Under the pieces are notes generated by a model. It did no database searches and was not told the DNA's origin. It worked only from the letters and a program-made list of their open reading frames with translations. Shown piece after piece: positions 45,301 to 56,030 of a stretch of DNA of 64,000 nt (position 1 is the first letter of the stretch; every line of letters begins with the position of its first letter). Both the position numbers and the translations under genes were made by a program. The DNA comes from Fasciolopsis buskii (taxonomy: Eukaryota > Platyhelminthes > Trematoda > Plagiorchiida > Fasciolidae): contig LUCM01006012.1 of NCBI GenBank assembly GCA_008360955.1, positions 62,001 through 126,000 of the forward strand, written 5' to 3'.

Positions 45301-47204
45301 CGTTACAGCATTTCCGTCGGGAACTTAGTAATTGTCAACAGGGTCAGTTTGTCGTAACAGAGACATTTTTCATTTTACTGGTTCAAAAGGATGAAAATAA
45401 GATTTCTGGAATGTGTTCCCAGTCGGCAACACGTACAGAGAGAATATTGTTTCAAATACATCGCAATAAATTGGTTGCTTTTATTGGACCAATTGTTCAC
45501 CAATGGGTTACGAAACTTTTGCTCCAAACTTTCCCATTCTACACTGAGCGATTTGCTACATCGGTATTTACAGTATTGGAAATGGGTGACAGAAATAAAA
45601 CAGTCAGCAGTCATCTTAATCCTGACCAGCCACGTGATCAGAGAATTAAATAAATTTCCAGAAATTGCTAGCAACTTGACTGTTGAAGATGATAAAGGAA
45701 TGCAATAAGCAATTTTGTAAGTTTTGCTTCAGCATTCCGGATGAACACACCGAATACTGCACCAATCGAGGAACAAGCTCATTTCCAGTGATTCGTTCTG
45801 ATGACACTACAACACAGTGTGAGAAGAAAAAAATGTTGACGAAGTTGGAAAGTGGTTCACTTAAATCCACGACCTCTAGTTTCCTAAACAGTACATGAAG
45901 GAGTGATGACAGCAATTGGCTAAGTACTGCTCATTGTTCTAATAAATCTATGGTCAGTTGTACCTATGATTGGCGAGAATGAAATTTATTTGGTTTTTGT
46001 CCTCAGCATTTTCATTCTTTGGTGTCAGAAACTTTCGGCCAGAGCTTGTTCGCGCCAGTTTTGTTGCTGTTCAAACTTAAGTTATCCGAGAATACATCCG
46101 AATAGTATGTATTGCATTGCTCATTCCTCAGCGAAAATGAATCAAATGTTGAATAAGTTTAGCTCGAACTAGGAAAATTAGAAATCTACAGCAGAACCAG
46201 AATCTAGCGATGAAATAGCATCCCTGGATACACTGATTAGTTGGCGACCCCCATTTATTTCCACAGCTTTATAACTCTTGGGCTGAGAAGAACAAAGATG
46301 AGGAACAAGGAAAGAACGGAGGGAATTTGGACAGATTCCGGTGCTGAGGTAGGATTCCAAACCTTGTTGCAGATTCTCATTGAAAATGGCCAACCAGGCA
46401 GATCTACAAGATACTGCGGAAAAAATAGGAAATGCCAAGGAGGATGGTGAGGGACAGAAACTCACTGTACAGCCTGTCGCCCAAGGCGGACAACAAACGG
46501 AGGGGAATTTTTCGCGCCTTTAAGCTGCACTCTGCACTAGACTACTCCAACATTTGTCAGTAGGTAAATCGACCAAGCATTCCGCCAACCATGGGCTTCC
46601 GACTCCACTGCCAAAGTCTATTTTGGTAGCTGGTGACATTTTCACTCCAATTAAATTCATCGTGAAACAGAAATTTCGAATGAATAGATATCCCCATGGA
46701 GTAGCTCCTTTTACAACCTGGGAGCCAGTGGTTCAAGGTGTTTGCCAACAATCTCATTGCAAGGGGTAGAGAGATAAAATTATCAATGATGATTTCCGTC
46801 GCGATGTTTCTGCCTAAGAAAATTATCGTTTATCGTACTAGTGCTACGGTCAAAAACTCTAACCGAGTGCTGTCTATTTTCGCCGAATGATTCCTTTCGA
46901 AGAGCCAGATTTAGTTCCTCGACTGCATGAAAGAAGTCGAAGAAAAATCACGTGGGGAAGGGAGTGCAAAATTCAGGAAGTGTTCACTGGGAAACCACTT
47001 TATAAAGTTGATTACTTGGATATAACTTTTCCGCAAAACTGTCACGAAAAATCGGAGACTGATTAAAACAACCTAATTTTGCCAGTATTCGGAAAGGACA
47101 AAGAAACAAAGGGCAAAAGTACACTAACTGACATTACAGGGGCAACGACCGTTCGGAGAAAATGGATTTTCCACGGGCACCATTGACTCTAAGATCTGCA
47201 TAGG
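42356..47204. other. Long unrecognised stretch
   Basis: No conserved domain could be named on either strand. A (TG)7 run lies at 44704-44717. An open segment at 46368-46447, with a good acceptor (TTGTTGCAG) and donor (GGTGAGGG), reads GQPGRSTRYCGKNRKCQGG and could be an exon of a cysteine-rich extracellular protein, but it stands alone. Frames at 45391-45898 overlap in several phases and carry no clear motif. Confidence 0.3.
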
Positions 47205-47450
47205 CGCTTGATATTCATTCTATGACATTTGTTTGGTTGCATTTGTTTTATCGCACATCGGATCTGTCGGTTTTCGCCCATGCTGCACGTTTCGTGGGTT
47301 CTCGCTTTTGAACCGCTTCTACCTCTCGGCACCTTTCTGCTGTAGTTTTGCAGTCTGGCATATTGACGTATCGGTAGTACGTCTGTGCCATGATATATAC
47401 AATACAATTATCCCATTCGATTGTTCTTTCAGGTCTTCTCTATTCTGACG
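47205..47450 (+). repeat. LTR-like repeat, copy 2
   Basis: The counterpart of 35640-35895, ending TCTTCTCTATTCTGACGA. A frame beginning MANVQAMLEEFGKYHLV at 47472 follows directly and could be the start of a gag region, but it is broken soon after. No matching second LTR was found downstream in the window. Confidence 0.4.
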
Positions 47451-49580
47451 ACCGAGGGGTAGCAAAGTCAGATGGCTAATGTCCAGGCCATGTTAGAAGA
47501 GTTTGGCAAATATCACTTGGTTTTTATTCTAGCCACGCAACCGTTTTGCACACCGCATGATATTGTGCTCCAGTTAGGCTAACTATCGCATGAAAATCCA
47601 GCTGCACATTGAAGGTTTGTAAATATTCCGTGGATCTTTTAAAAGCTTGTGACCCATTCTAAGTTGGCTGACGGAATCAGATTTTCAAGTCTTTTCATTT
47701 GACCGGACATTATTGCTATCCACAGAATGAGGCTGGCGTTCAAAGATGCAGCAACACAATCGGCAACCCAACCTACGTAGAATCGGCCAAAATCTCCAAC
47801 AATCAGCGCCATTAGCTGAACTAAATGGCAAGGCAGATTAGTTACATTTGGACTCCACCTTGCATTCAGCCATATCCATTTGGCTTGTATGATCTCCCAC
47901 CCATTTTACAGGCTCACCTGTTTATAATTAACAATAACCAGTTTTAGTCATCCACAAACTGGGATTATTTTCGTTTTTTAACATTTTCCAGGACGAGTCA
48001 CCAAAATCTTTTAGATAAACGCCAATCAGGTGTAATTTGCACGCGCTTTTCTTCGGACCTAACTATTCTGTCATTTTACAAATAAATGCTCTGCACGCAT
48101 TTTGAAAAGCCTTTTGTTTATTGCACGGCCTTTTACCAGGAGTAGCGGAATGGAAACTCAACTATTACAATCGCTAGTAACGGTGTTGTGATGGTGTAAA
48201 TCTCATGAATTGCCAGACGCCCCAAAGTTACGGACCACAAACATTTTCCAACTGCCTTTAGCCAGGTAGATTTGACTCAACTCGCTGTGCTCTTTTAAGC
48301 CAAAGGGCTCAACTGGCAGGTGTTTTGATGTAATGGGTATTTGAAACACTGAATTCATGTAAATCAGCTCTCAATTTAGAGCCATGGATGCTCCGGTTTC
48401 CACATAAGCATTCCTGACAAGATTAACCTGAACATCCAACTACAAAAGGGAATCAAGTTTCAGCACCAGCCTTTGTCTGCTATTTTTGGTTTTATCAAGT
48501 TTTTAGAGCTTCATCATCTCAGTATACAAAACAGTCATGTGGAACTCCATCGAAGAAATAATGGAAACGCAGCTTTGGATACCCTGTTTATTGTTCGATG
48601 CCACACCGTTGCGAACGTCGTTTGTAATGGTGCAATGTTTTTTCGACGATCGAGAAATACGACTTTCACTAACCTACTGCTTTGCAACTCTGTCGCCTTA
48701 CGGTTGTGACGAGGCGATCGAGGCCGTTTTCAATAATAATGATAATAATGTGTTTATTCCTCGGTTTACGTACAGCACGCTTTGAAGTACGATCAAAATG
48801 GGCTGAAGAAGCACTCTTGGATAGCAGAGCCAAATGTTGGATGGAATGCATGCATATTAAACAGGGCTAAATGGATACCGGAAACACGACTGTGTTGTGA
48901 GCATGGTTGTGCAAAGATCTTCGACTATTCAGAATACATCGAGAAGCCCGCATCAAAATAAAACAACAGCAGTTGAAAACGCAGGTTTGGCTTGAGCGCA
49001 TCAACGCACAATGACGTACGGCAGAATATGTGAAACTCAAAGTCTGGGTCAAAAGGTGAGGTTTTGCAGGAAAAAGCCGTGGGTGAACTTAACTGCATTA
49101 GTAGCCTGATGGGAGGCTGACTAGGAAGTGCGGGGGAAATTGCAGGACTGAACTCAATGACGAAGCTGATATAACAGCATTCAAAATGGTTGGGATGCTT
49201 CTTGGCACATTTCCACCGGTCAAGAATGTGAAGAAAGGACAAATTGATGTGAGTTGGAGAAATCAAAAACGGAGGCGATAAATCGAGGAGCATTACTGAT
49301 CGAACACATTACAATGCGACATTCGCATGGAATGATAATTCAGGTGCGGGAAGTAGATAAATGGGGAAAAAGCGAAAATGAATACGGAGACAGACGATGT
49401 GGGGGAAAAACAGTTGGATTTTATAAACAAAAATGGTAAGCAAAAGATTTTGCGTACATGTGAAGGATTATGGTTTTTATGGCTAGCATTGCACAGATCG
49501 CATACCGCAGCCTAGTTTGAAGCATCAGCGCAATTTTGGCGTGTCTATTCGAGCTTAGGCGTAACAGAACGTGACCAAGA
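47451..49580. other. Unrecognised stretch
   Basis: Nothing is supported apart from a short imperfect ATAATG run at 48732-48750. The 122-codon frame at 48925-49293 on the minus strand has no recognisable domain. Confidence 0.3.
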
Positions 49581-49598
49581 TAATAATAATAATAATAA
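49581..49598 (+). repeat. (TAA)6 microsatellite
   Basis: Six TAA units, uninterrupted. Confidence 0.9.
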
Positions 49599-52500
49599 GA
49601 GTGAGCTGCGCCAGATAGCGGTTGCCAAAGACGCAAGTTGTGCTTTGCCTAATATTTGTGCTTCATAGAGCTGGGTCGTGAAACCTACAAATGTATGTGG
49701 GAAGGTTGAGCGCAGGACGGGCCCTGGAGCTTTCTGGTTGGGGTTTGTGATGGCCACATGATATGTGGTTCAGAATATGTAAGATATTCAAGGTGTACGT
49801 TTGGGTTCTAACAGCGGGAACTGAACTGATTTACACTATGGTTGATAGTGTATACAGCTCACGGCTCGATGATAGTAGAAAAAAAAGGGATTTAGGCAGA
49901 ACCGGGTTGATGCCTCACGATGGCAATAACTTGGTTCGAATCCCAGGATCACGTTTACTAAAGGAATTTGGTGGACAGGAACTGAAATTTTGGGCCGCAA
50001 AATGATTGCAAGACATAAAACGGGAGAAGCAAGACGAACGGTCTAGACTGTGTTACAGCGGGCGGTTTAGATGATCAGACAAGGAGAAAAAAATGGCTCG
50101 ACATGCGAGGTTGGGCGGAACTTTTCCCGAAGCCACGTGGTGGTTTTAAATGATTTTAACGGAATAACACGCAAGAAAACTGAGAACAATGGCTCGCTCG
50201 AGGTGCTTAACGTTTTCTGTGCCGGGTGGAGGGAATGCTGAGGGTTCCATCTAAGCTATGGTGATATAGCTGGCTACAGTAAAAGCAAGACAATTTTTGA
50301 CATACCAGGTTGATAATGAAAAGTCACGGCTAGAGCTGGAGCGCCTGTGGTGCCGCGACTCCGTCGCACCGTAAAGTGAAATCAATTTTAGACCCAATGA
50401 CCAGTTTAACCATTGCCAGCAGACTAGGAATTACAGCCTAGTATTATATGCATTGCAAATTGTGGTATGAATCGTTCCTGATGAGGTAGCTGTCAGATGC
50501 CGTAGTAATGTGGAGAATATGCGTAGCTCGAAGGCCGATAATTGTGTGTTCCGCTTTGTTAAAATGCGTTTGAATGGACATGCGTCAGCCGTTTCGGAGA
50601 ATCTTGCCGTATATAAGTCATATGGGCGGCTGCATGCAAATAGGCATCAAAGTGAGTTAAAACGGGACGACGCATGTAGCCGGCTGCACAGCTTTGCTCA
50701 CTGTGGCATTGAGTATTCCCGGTGGCGGGCATAACACAGTAAACAATGGAAGTGGATCATTGCGTCGGGTGAGTGTCCAGTTACTCCTTCGGCGACCATG
50801 ATTAAAATTCCTGGGTGGGTGACAATTATAAAAGCATTTGGAAAATGATTCACTCTCTTTTGGCTGCATTTTCATCGAGAGATTAGCTCAGCCAATGTCT
50901 TGCCATTTCGGTTTACCTTTATTTTTCGGATTTATTTCTGAGGTTTGAGAACTTAGGCATCTCTGTTAGGTGAGCAGTCTTTCCGGAATACTACCTGCCA
51001 TGGTTTCACATGAAGCCGCGCCGAGTTCTTTAACCACCTACAAATCAAATGGCACCACAATTCCACTGAAGCAACGGTTACTTTTGAAGGCTCAAGTATA
51101 CCTGGAGATGATGGCATTGCTCTTGTTATTGATGTGAGATTTCGCAGCTGCAAAGCAAACTTCAAAAACGGAATAGGGCATTCACGCCGAAGGTTAAACA
51201 GATGTGAGCATTTTTCTGCCTGAATTGGCATGGCCGCAATTTAATCATGGAATAATTTGCAGTAGGTACTAGGGAGGTACCAATCTACTAGGGCCATCGA
51301 AAGTTGTTTCGGCCGGCATTACAGTTAAAAACACTTTGCCCATTATCGTAAGTGGACCTTTTCCAAGACTGGGTCACAACTACACATCAAGGTAAAATTG
51401 CTAAATGATATGTGAAGAGATAGGCGTTTTGTGTTCGAATGGGGGTGCAGACGTGACAAGTTGGTGCTTATTTCAGTGAAAAGTCAGGTGGATTTATAAA
51501 TTATAGCCAGTAAAAATGTGGAGGAGTCTATATGGTGACAACAAAGGAGCTGGTGGAGACCAGGCAGTGACAAGAGATGGTTAGTAAGAGGGTCGGATGG
51601 AGAAGTGCTGACTGGAATTCGCGTGGGCCGGCAAGGATGAAACTGGCTAGAATCAGCAAGATATCGTTGGAACGCATTCTAATTCGGTGGTAAATAATGA
51701 GGGATGTTGCGCACTGGAGATTAATGGTATCAAAGCCAGCGTCTGGTTGGGTGAGTGACCAAGACGATGAGCGTGTCGGCTTCGAGGCAGTGGGAATTCC
51801 GAAAACAGGGTATGAAAGTGATCAAACAAATTTGAATCCCAAAATCGAAACACAAGTGATTCACAAATGGTACGACGTTAGATTATAAAATTAGTCAATA
51901 CACAAGCACAAAAAACGCCAAAAATGCAATCAAAATGATTCCAAACGATAGTCGACGTCACTGAAGAGAAATAAGCACGTAGGTTATGTGGGTCCAAAAC
52001 ACTGGGTAACAGAATCGCACGGTGGGTGCAAATGAACAGACATCGAAACAAACGAACATGTGCATAAGACAAAACACCACAATGAGGTTTACTGCAGTGA
52101 TCTCATAAATTCTGACATGTGATGCGGCGTCCACAAAATATCGTCTGGACAGTGCGGGTCAAAGCTCGGAAATTGGGGCGTAGATTCACCGCTGCCTAAT
52201 TAATCCCTGTTGTCGCTGCGCTACTCTTACGACGACTGTCTGCATATCAGCTTACAAAGCAATATCCATTGAGTCGGTTCGTCTTTCATCGATTTCGTAA
52301 CCACTGTTTGATGTTTGTTCAGGCAACTAGGTACAGTTTCTCCATAATTTAGGCAAAAGAGATGGATTCGCGGAATCGGGCGTTACAGAAGCGATGATGT
52401 ATGCACAATCTAGAACGCGGTTGACTAATTATGGGGATGGTTTTAACACAGGCGCAAACTGGGGCAGTATGTCTTGTGGTGGACAAACAGTTAACAAGCA

Positions 52501-52985
52501 GTAACCGAGAAAATGACCGATAGAATATGTATCCGGAGTTAGGATGTGCTGCAAAGGGCACGTGACTCACTGGCTTGCTGTGGGTTATCACAGTCGTCGA
52601 AAAATATGTCAACACAAGTCTCGTGCGCATGTGGTTTAAAAGTACTCAGTTCTATTTATCCTTCATTTCCATGCAAAAGTCGAGTTAGCTGGCTATTGGC
52701 TGTTAATGGTGTACGTTATTCGGTGCTTAATTGACATAGCGAAGTGGGCGAAAAGACGTACACGTATATATGCAGAGTCACCACTATGCCCATTCTCGGC
52801 CTACGAAACCTCTCCATCGTCCGCTACGGGACACAATCGTCTCATTCACTGCTTTTTCTTATTTCAATAAAGTTACGCAAAGTAACCCCGGAGTCAGCAC
52901 TTCCTGTGACGGGCTAAAATTAGCCGTTCCTACAAGCCCATCGAAACTCTTAATCACCTTATCTACGGCACCGAGAGGCCGAGAA
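49599..52985. other. Unrecognised stretch with a B-box-like site and a weak endonuclease trace
   Basis: TTGGTTCGAATCCCAGG at 49932-49948 is a perfect polymerase III B box, without a convincing A box. At 50139-50200 the plus strand reads VVVLNDFNGITRKKTENNGS, reminiscent of the V(V)..GDFN motif of LINE endonucleases, but nothing else in the frame supports it. No gene is called. Confidence 0.3.
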
Positions 52986-52989
52986 ACGG

Positions 52990-54660
52990 CACGGACGTGT
53001 TCGTTGGATATCATATCCATGCCAACCGCCCTAAACGGTCCTTCTCTAGCTTTAGACTATACCCTGGACTGTGTCCCCGCCTGTGTGTGAAGCATTGCAG
53101 TGCCTGCATAAACGAATCCCTGCTCGCCGAGTGGGAAACTTCGCCGTGTATGCCTCCAGATTTCATGCAAATTATTAAGCATCCGAATCTTTTTCCGTCC
53201 GATTCTAGCTTATTACCCAAACGGGACCAAAATAGCCTACCTCACTGTCGGCGGACAGCCATCAGCCAAGAGCCACTCATCTTTTCGGAAGCGAGTCCAT
53301 TTGTCGTCTTCCCTTCGCGTGCATGAGCCTACGAAGTTGCACAAACCCTTTGATTTTTCGCCCTACTGTTTTCGTACGACGCTGAGCAAGTGGTGTTCTC
53401 CCTCCTGCCCTTCCGCTTCATGTGTCTGTTGGAAAAACATAATCAGCACGGTGTTAGGCTAGAAAGATGAACTGACGTTTCGTATCAGAAGTTAATTAAG
53501 TGTTAGTCGGTCTGCCGCAAATTCGTACCAAACACTCGGCTAGTATGATGCTCACCCTATCTTAGGCTTTCGGTCATCGGTATAGACCCTTTGCCATCGT
53601 TGTTCTTAGCTCTACACCAAATCCTCTGAATCTTAGAATTCGGATGAGGGCGCATTCAGCAAATCGCAGCTCTTCTGGAGTCATGACACCAGTGCGTACG
53701 CAACGAAGCTGGTGGATGCCACTTCATCAATAGCACCTGCACTGTAAATCTAGCCCGCCAAGCTAGCACCCTGAGTAAGTTGATTAATGATGGGCGCCCG
53801 TTGAGCTTAGATAAAAAACAGAAATGGCCAAAACAGTTACCATTAATCTACCCTTGACTCACACTATGCAAGTTAAAATGGACCAGCCTCTGAGTTCCGT
53901 CAGCCCCGCTATGAGCCCTTAGCCGTTGCCGTCATCACCGTACGAACAGAGTCGGTCGTCAACATGAAGACTGCTGGTAAAGCTATCCGCTACGACTCCT
54001 TTTTGGGCATCCAGTGTATTGCCTCTTTAAATACATAATTGGCATAAATGGTAACGATGCTGTACCGAGTGGACGGAACGACATCCTGGACCCCAATAAA
54101 GCCCGCTACAAAAAAGCAACGCATCTGCGTCCTCGTCTGGAACCTTTACCTGCGAAACAGTTTCTCCTGTTTTGGCTGACAATGCGAACTTACCCACTAG
54201 AAAGCCAAGCAGAATCTCTATCAGTCTTTTACTCCAATCTGGCTCTCGCAACAGCCCTTTGATCAGTGACGTTGATCGCAAACGTAATGTGCAATGGAAC
54301 GCTACGCAGCGTTTTTCTGGTTTCCAAGTGTTCAGCACAGTGTACTGAGGCAAATACCTTATTGTTTCCCACATGATGAACTGAGCTTCCACTTCTATGA
54401 GCTCACGGGCTTCGTAGCGCATCATCACTTCAGGGTGTCTTTCGAACAACCGTCGGTCAAGAAAATCTGTCACTCACTGCAACAACCTTTGAAGCGCACG
54501 CGCCCTATTGTTGACGATGCTTTCGGCCACCTGAAGGACTTATTGTCCTCCCTTGCACAGTCTCTGGTGTCATAACATCCCTCGATGAGTTGTGGCGATC
54601 ATCCCCTATGTGACGAAATTCCTGGTTTAGGAAGCTTTTTACACGAAGAAAATGAAACTC
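52990..54660 (-). pseudogene. BEL/Pao LTR retrotransposon pol remnant
   Basis: Read from 54660 to 52990 on the minus strand. The frame 54473-54027 gives RYLPQYTVLNTWKPEKRCVA, LLREPDWSKRLIEILLGF and VSQVKVPDEDADALLF, which match the R(Y)LPHHAV.....K.R.VFD, LL.GPDL...L..VL.RF and F.Q(V)(R)V..(E)D.D.LRF motifs of BEL/Pao RT. The catalytic site appears as HVDD at 53955-53966 (YVDD in active elements), followed by an altered GG...T. TPEELRFAECALIRILRF near 53620-53680 matches the linker before integrase. SASRDSFMQALQCFTHRRG near 53080-53140 matches the S..T.SFL.AL.RF.(A)RRG segment of the integrase core. Stops and shifts disable it. Confidence 0.7.
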
Positions 54661-54825
54661 TCAAAACTGCTGATTGCATTCACATGCGGCTGGCAGTAAG
54701 CTGGACTGGAAGGTGAGTAAGAGAATAGAAATCTTGTGTGAAACATTTCTTAAATACGCTGACCAAGAGGGTCCTTTATGCTATCATTTTTGTTGTCACA
54801 ATTTTAATTTTAGTCCGCAGCACGG

Positions 54826-55350
54826 GTGGGGAATACGAAATACGCGAGCCACTCCAACGGCAGTAGTGGTCGAGTCGTGGTGTCCAAGGCAATCAGCGGC
54901 ATAGTTTCGATTGAATGGACCAGTAATAGAGTGCCAGTTCTAGTATTATACAATATAGTGTATATTTCTCGACATCCGAGGGGCATGCACAAGGCAAGAT
55001 CAAATTTGTACAAGGATAGCGCAGTGAAGACAAGGAAAGCAAAAACCAGACGTGATGATGCAATGTGTCTGTGCCCTCATGAATGTAACATGCAATGTGA
55101 TAGGCTAAACACGAGCTTCCGAGCTCTTAAATCAAGGCCAAATGATCCTTCGCCAAAACATTTTGGGGCTGATTATCAATGGCACACTGCTGGTCAGTCC
55201 ATGTTTGGATGCATCAAAGGTGCGTATCTCCGGCGCGAAATTTTGCAGGGAAACAATGGTGGATGTTACTATATGGCCGGATTCCTTAAGAAGCAAGAGG
55301 GTTATATGGTGCACACGAGGATGGATGTGGATGTGATAACGGGAAGATGA
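54826..55350 (+). CDS. Unknown open frame of 174 codons
   Basis: The longest frame in the window after the kinase that matches no transposon I recognise. It is basic and cysteine-containing (MCLCPHECNMQCDRLN in the middle), without a clear signal peptide or membrane segment. It lies between the BEL/Pao remnant and the inverted LINE 3' end. The first part (54866-54935) contains AGTAGTGGTCGAGTCG and, about 45 bases later, AGTTTCGATTGA, which could be worn polymerase III boxes, so the frame may be a chance opening in a repeat. Confidence 0.2.
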   Translation: MGNTKYASHSNGSSGRVVVSKAISGIVSIEWTSNRVPVLVLYNIVYISRHPRGMHKARSNLYKDSAVKTRKAKTRRDDAMCLCPHECNMQCDRLNTSFRALKSRPNDPSPKHFGADYQWHTAGQSMFGCIKGAYLRREILQGNNGGCYYMAGFLKKQEGYMVHTRMDVDVITGR

Positions 55351-55384
55351 ATCAAAACCGCACTAGATATCTCATGAAGTGGAT

Positions 55385-56030
55385 GGAGAATGGTAATTAC
55401 CAAAGTAATGCTTAAGATGAAACAGCTAGAAGCCGTCGGGGTTGCATCAAACAATTTACAGGACGAAAATACATAAAGAATTGTGGACGGATAGACAATG
55501 GAACTCACAAGAATGGCCACTGGACTAGTGCGGCTGGGAGCTGATTGTGATGTGTGGCGGGAAGCAAATGATTGCGCGTGAGAATTGCAATCGATCCTTA
55601 AATACATTTTCCATAAATGACCTGTGTTGTTCTTGTTTAATATCGGAGGTTATGGTGTTTTGCGGCAGTAGGGGCCTGGGGGTTGGGGGTTGCGCAGCAT
55701 TTCGGTAGTGTTAGTAACTGTATGGACAGTCGTAATGGTTCATCTGAGATGAGGCACCCTTGGCGGTCTTTTACGCGACTTTGTTTCTTAGGAGTGCGCA
55801 GCCCGGTGCTAGAGCGTCACACTCAGAAAGCAGCTTCCTAACAGGTATAGGCAACCAGTGTTTAGGATGGAGTAGAGCTCTCGGCGATAGTTTGTAGTGC
55901 ATCTATGTTCGTTAGCGAGCTTGGAGAAGAGCCGGAGAGGGAGGGCAGTATGGAATTTGTTCCAGCTGGTATTAAGATGAGTAAAAAATAGAAACAACGA
56001 AAACACTCAGTTTATAACAAAGATTACAGG
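55385..56030 (-). mobile_element. LINE 3' end, inverted copy of the window's right end
   Basis: The reverse complement of 63440-64000 aligns here from GGAGAATGGTAAT (55385) through GAAGAATTGTGGAC-type blocks, GATTGTGATGTGTG and ATGACCTGTGTT.TTCTTGTTTAATAT, to GGAATTTGTTC near 55960. There is an extra insertion of roughly 100 bases near 55690-55800. Identity is perhaps 70 percent. Since the right copy continues a plus-strand CR1-like LINE, this is most simply the 3' end of a second copy on the minus strand. Confidence 0.65.

Noticed and set aside
46368..46447. Exon of an ADAM-like cysteine-rich protein
   Set aside because: One short open segment with splice-like edges is not enough; another frame in the same place is equally open and no neighbouring exon supports it.
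49932..49948. Perfect B box (GGTTCGAATCC) as evidence for a tRNA gene
   Set aside because: No matching A box or cloverleaf could be drawn upstream; kept only as a note.
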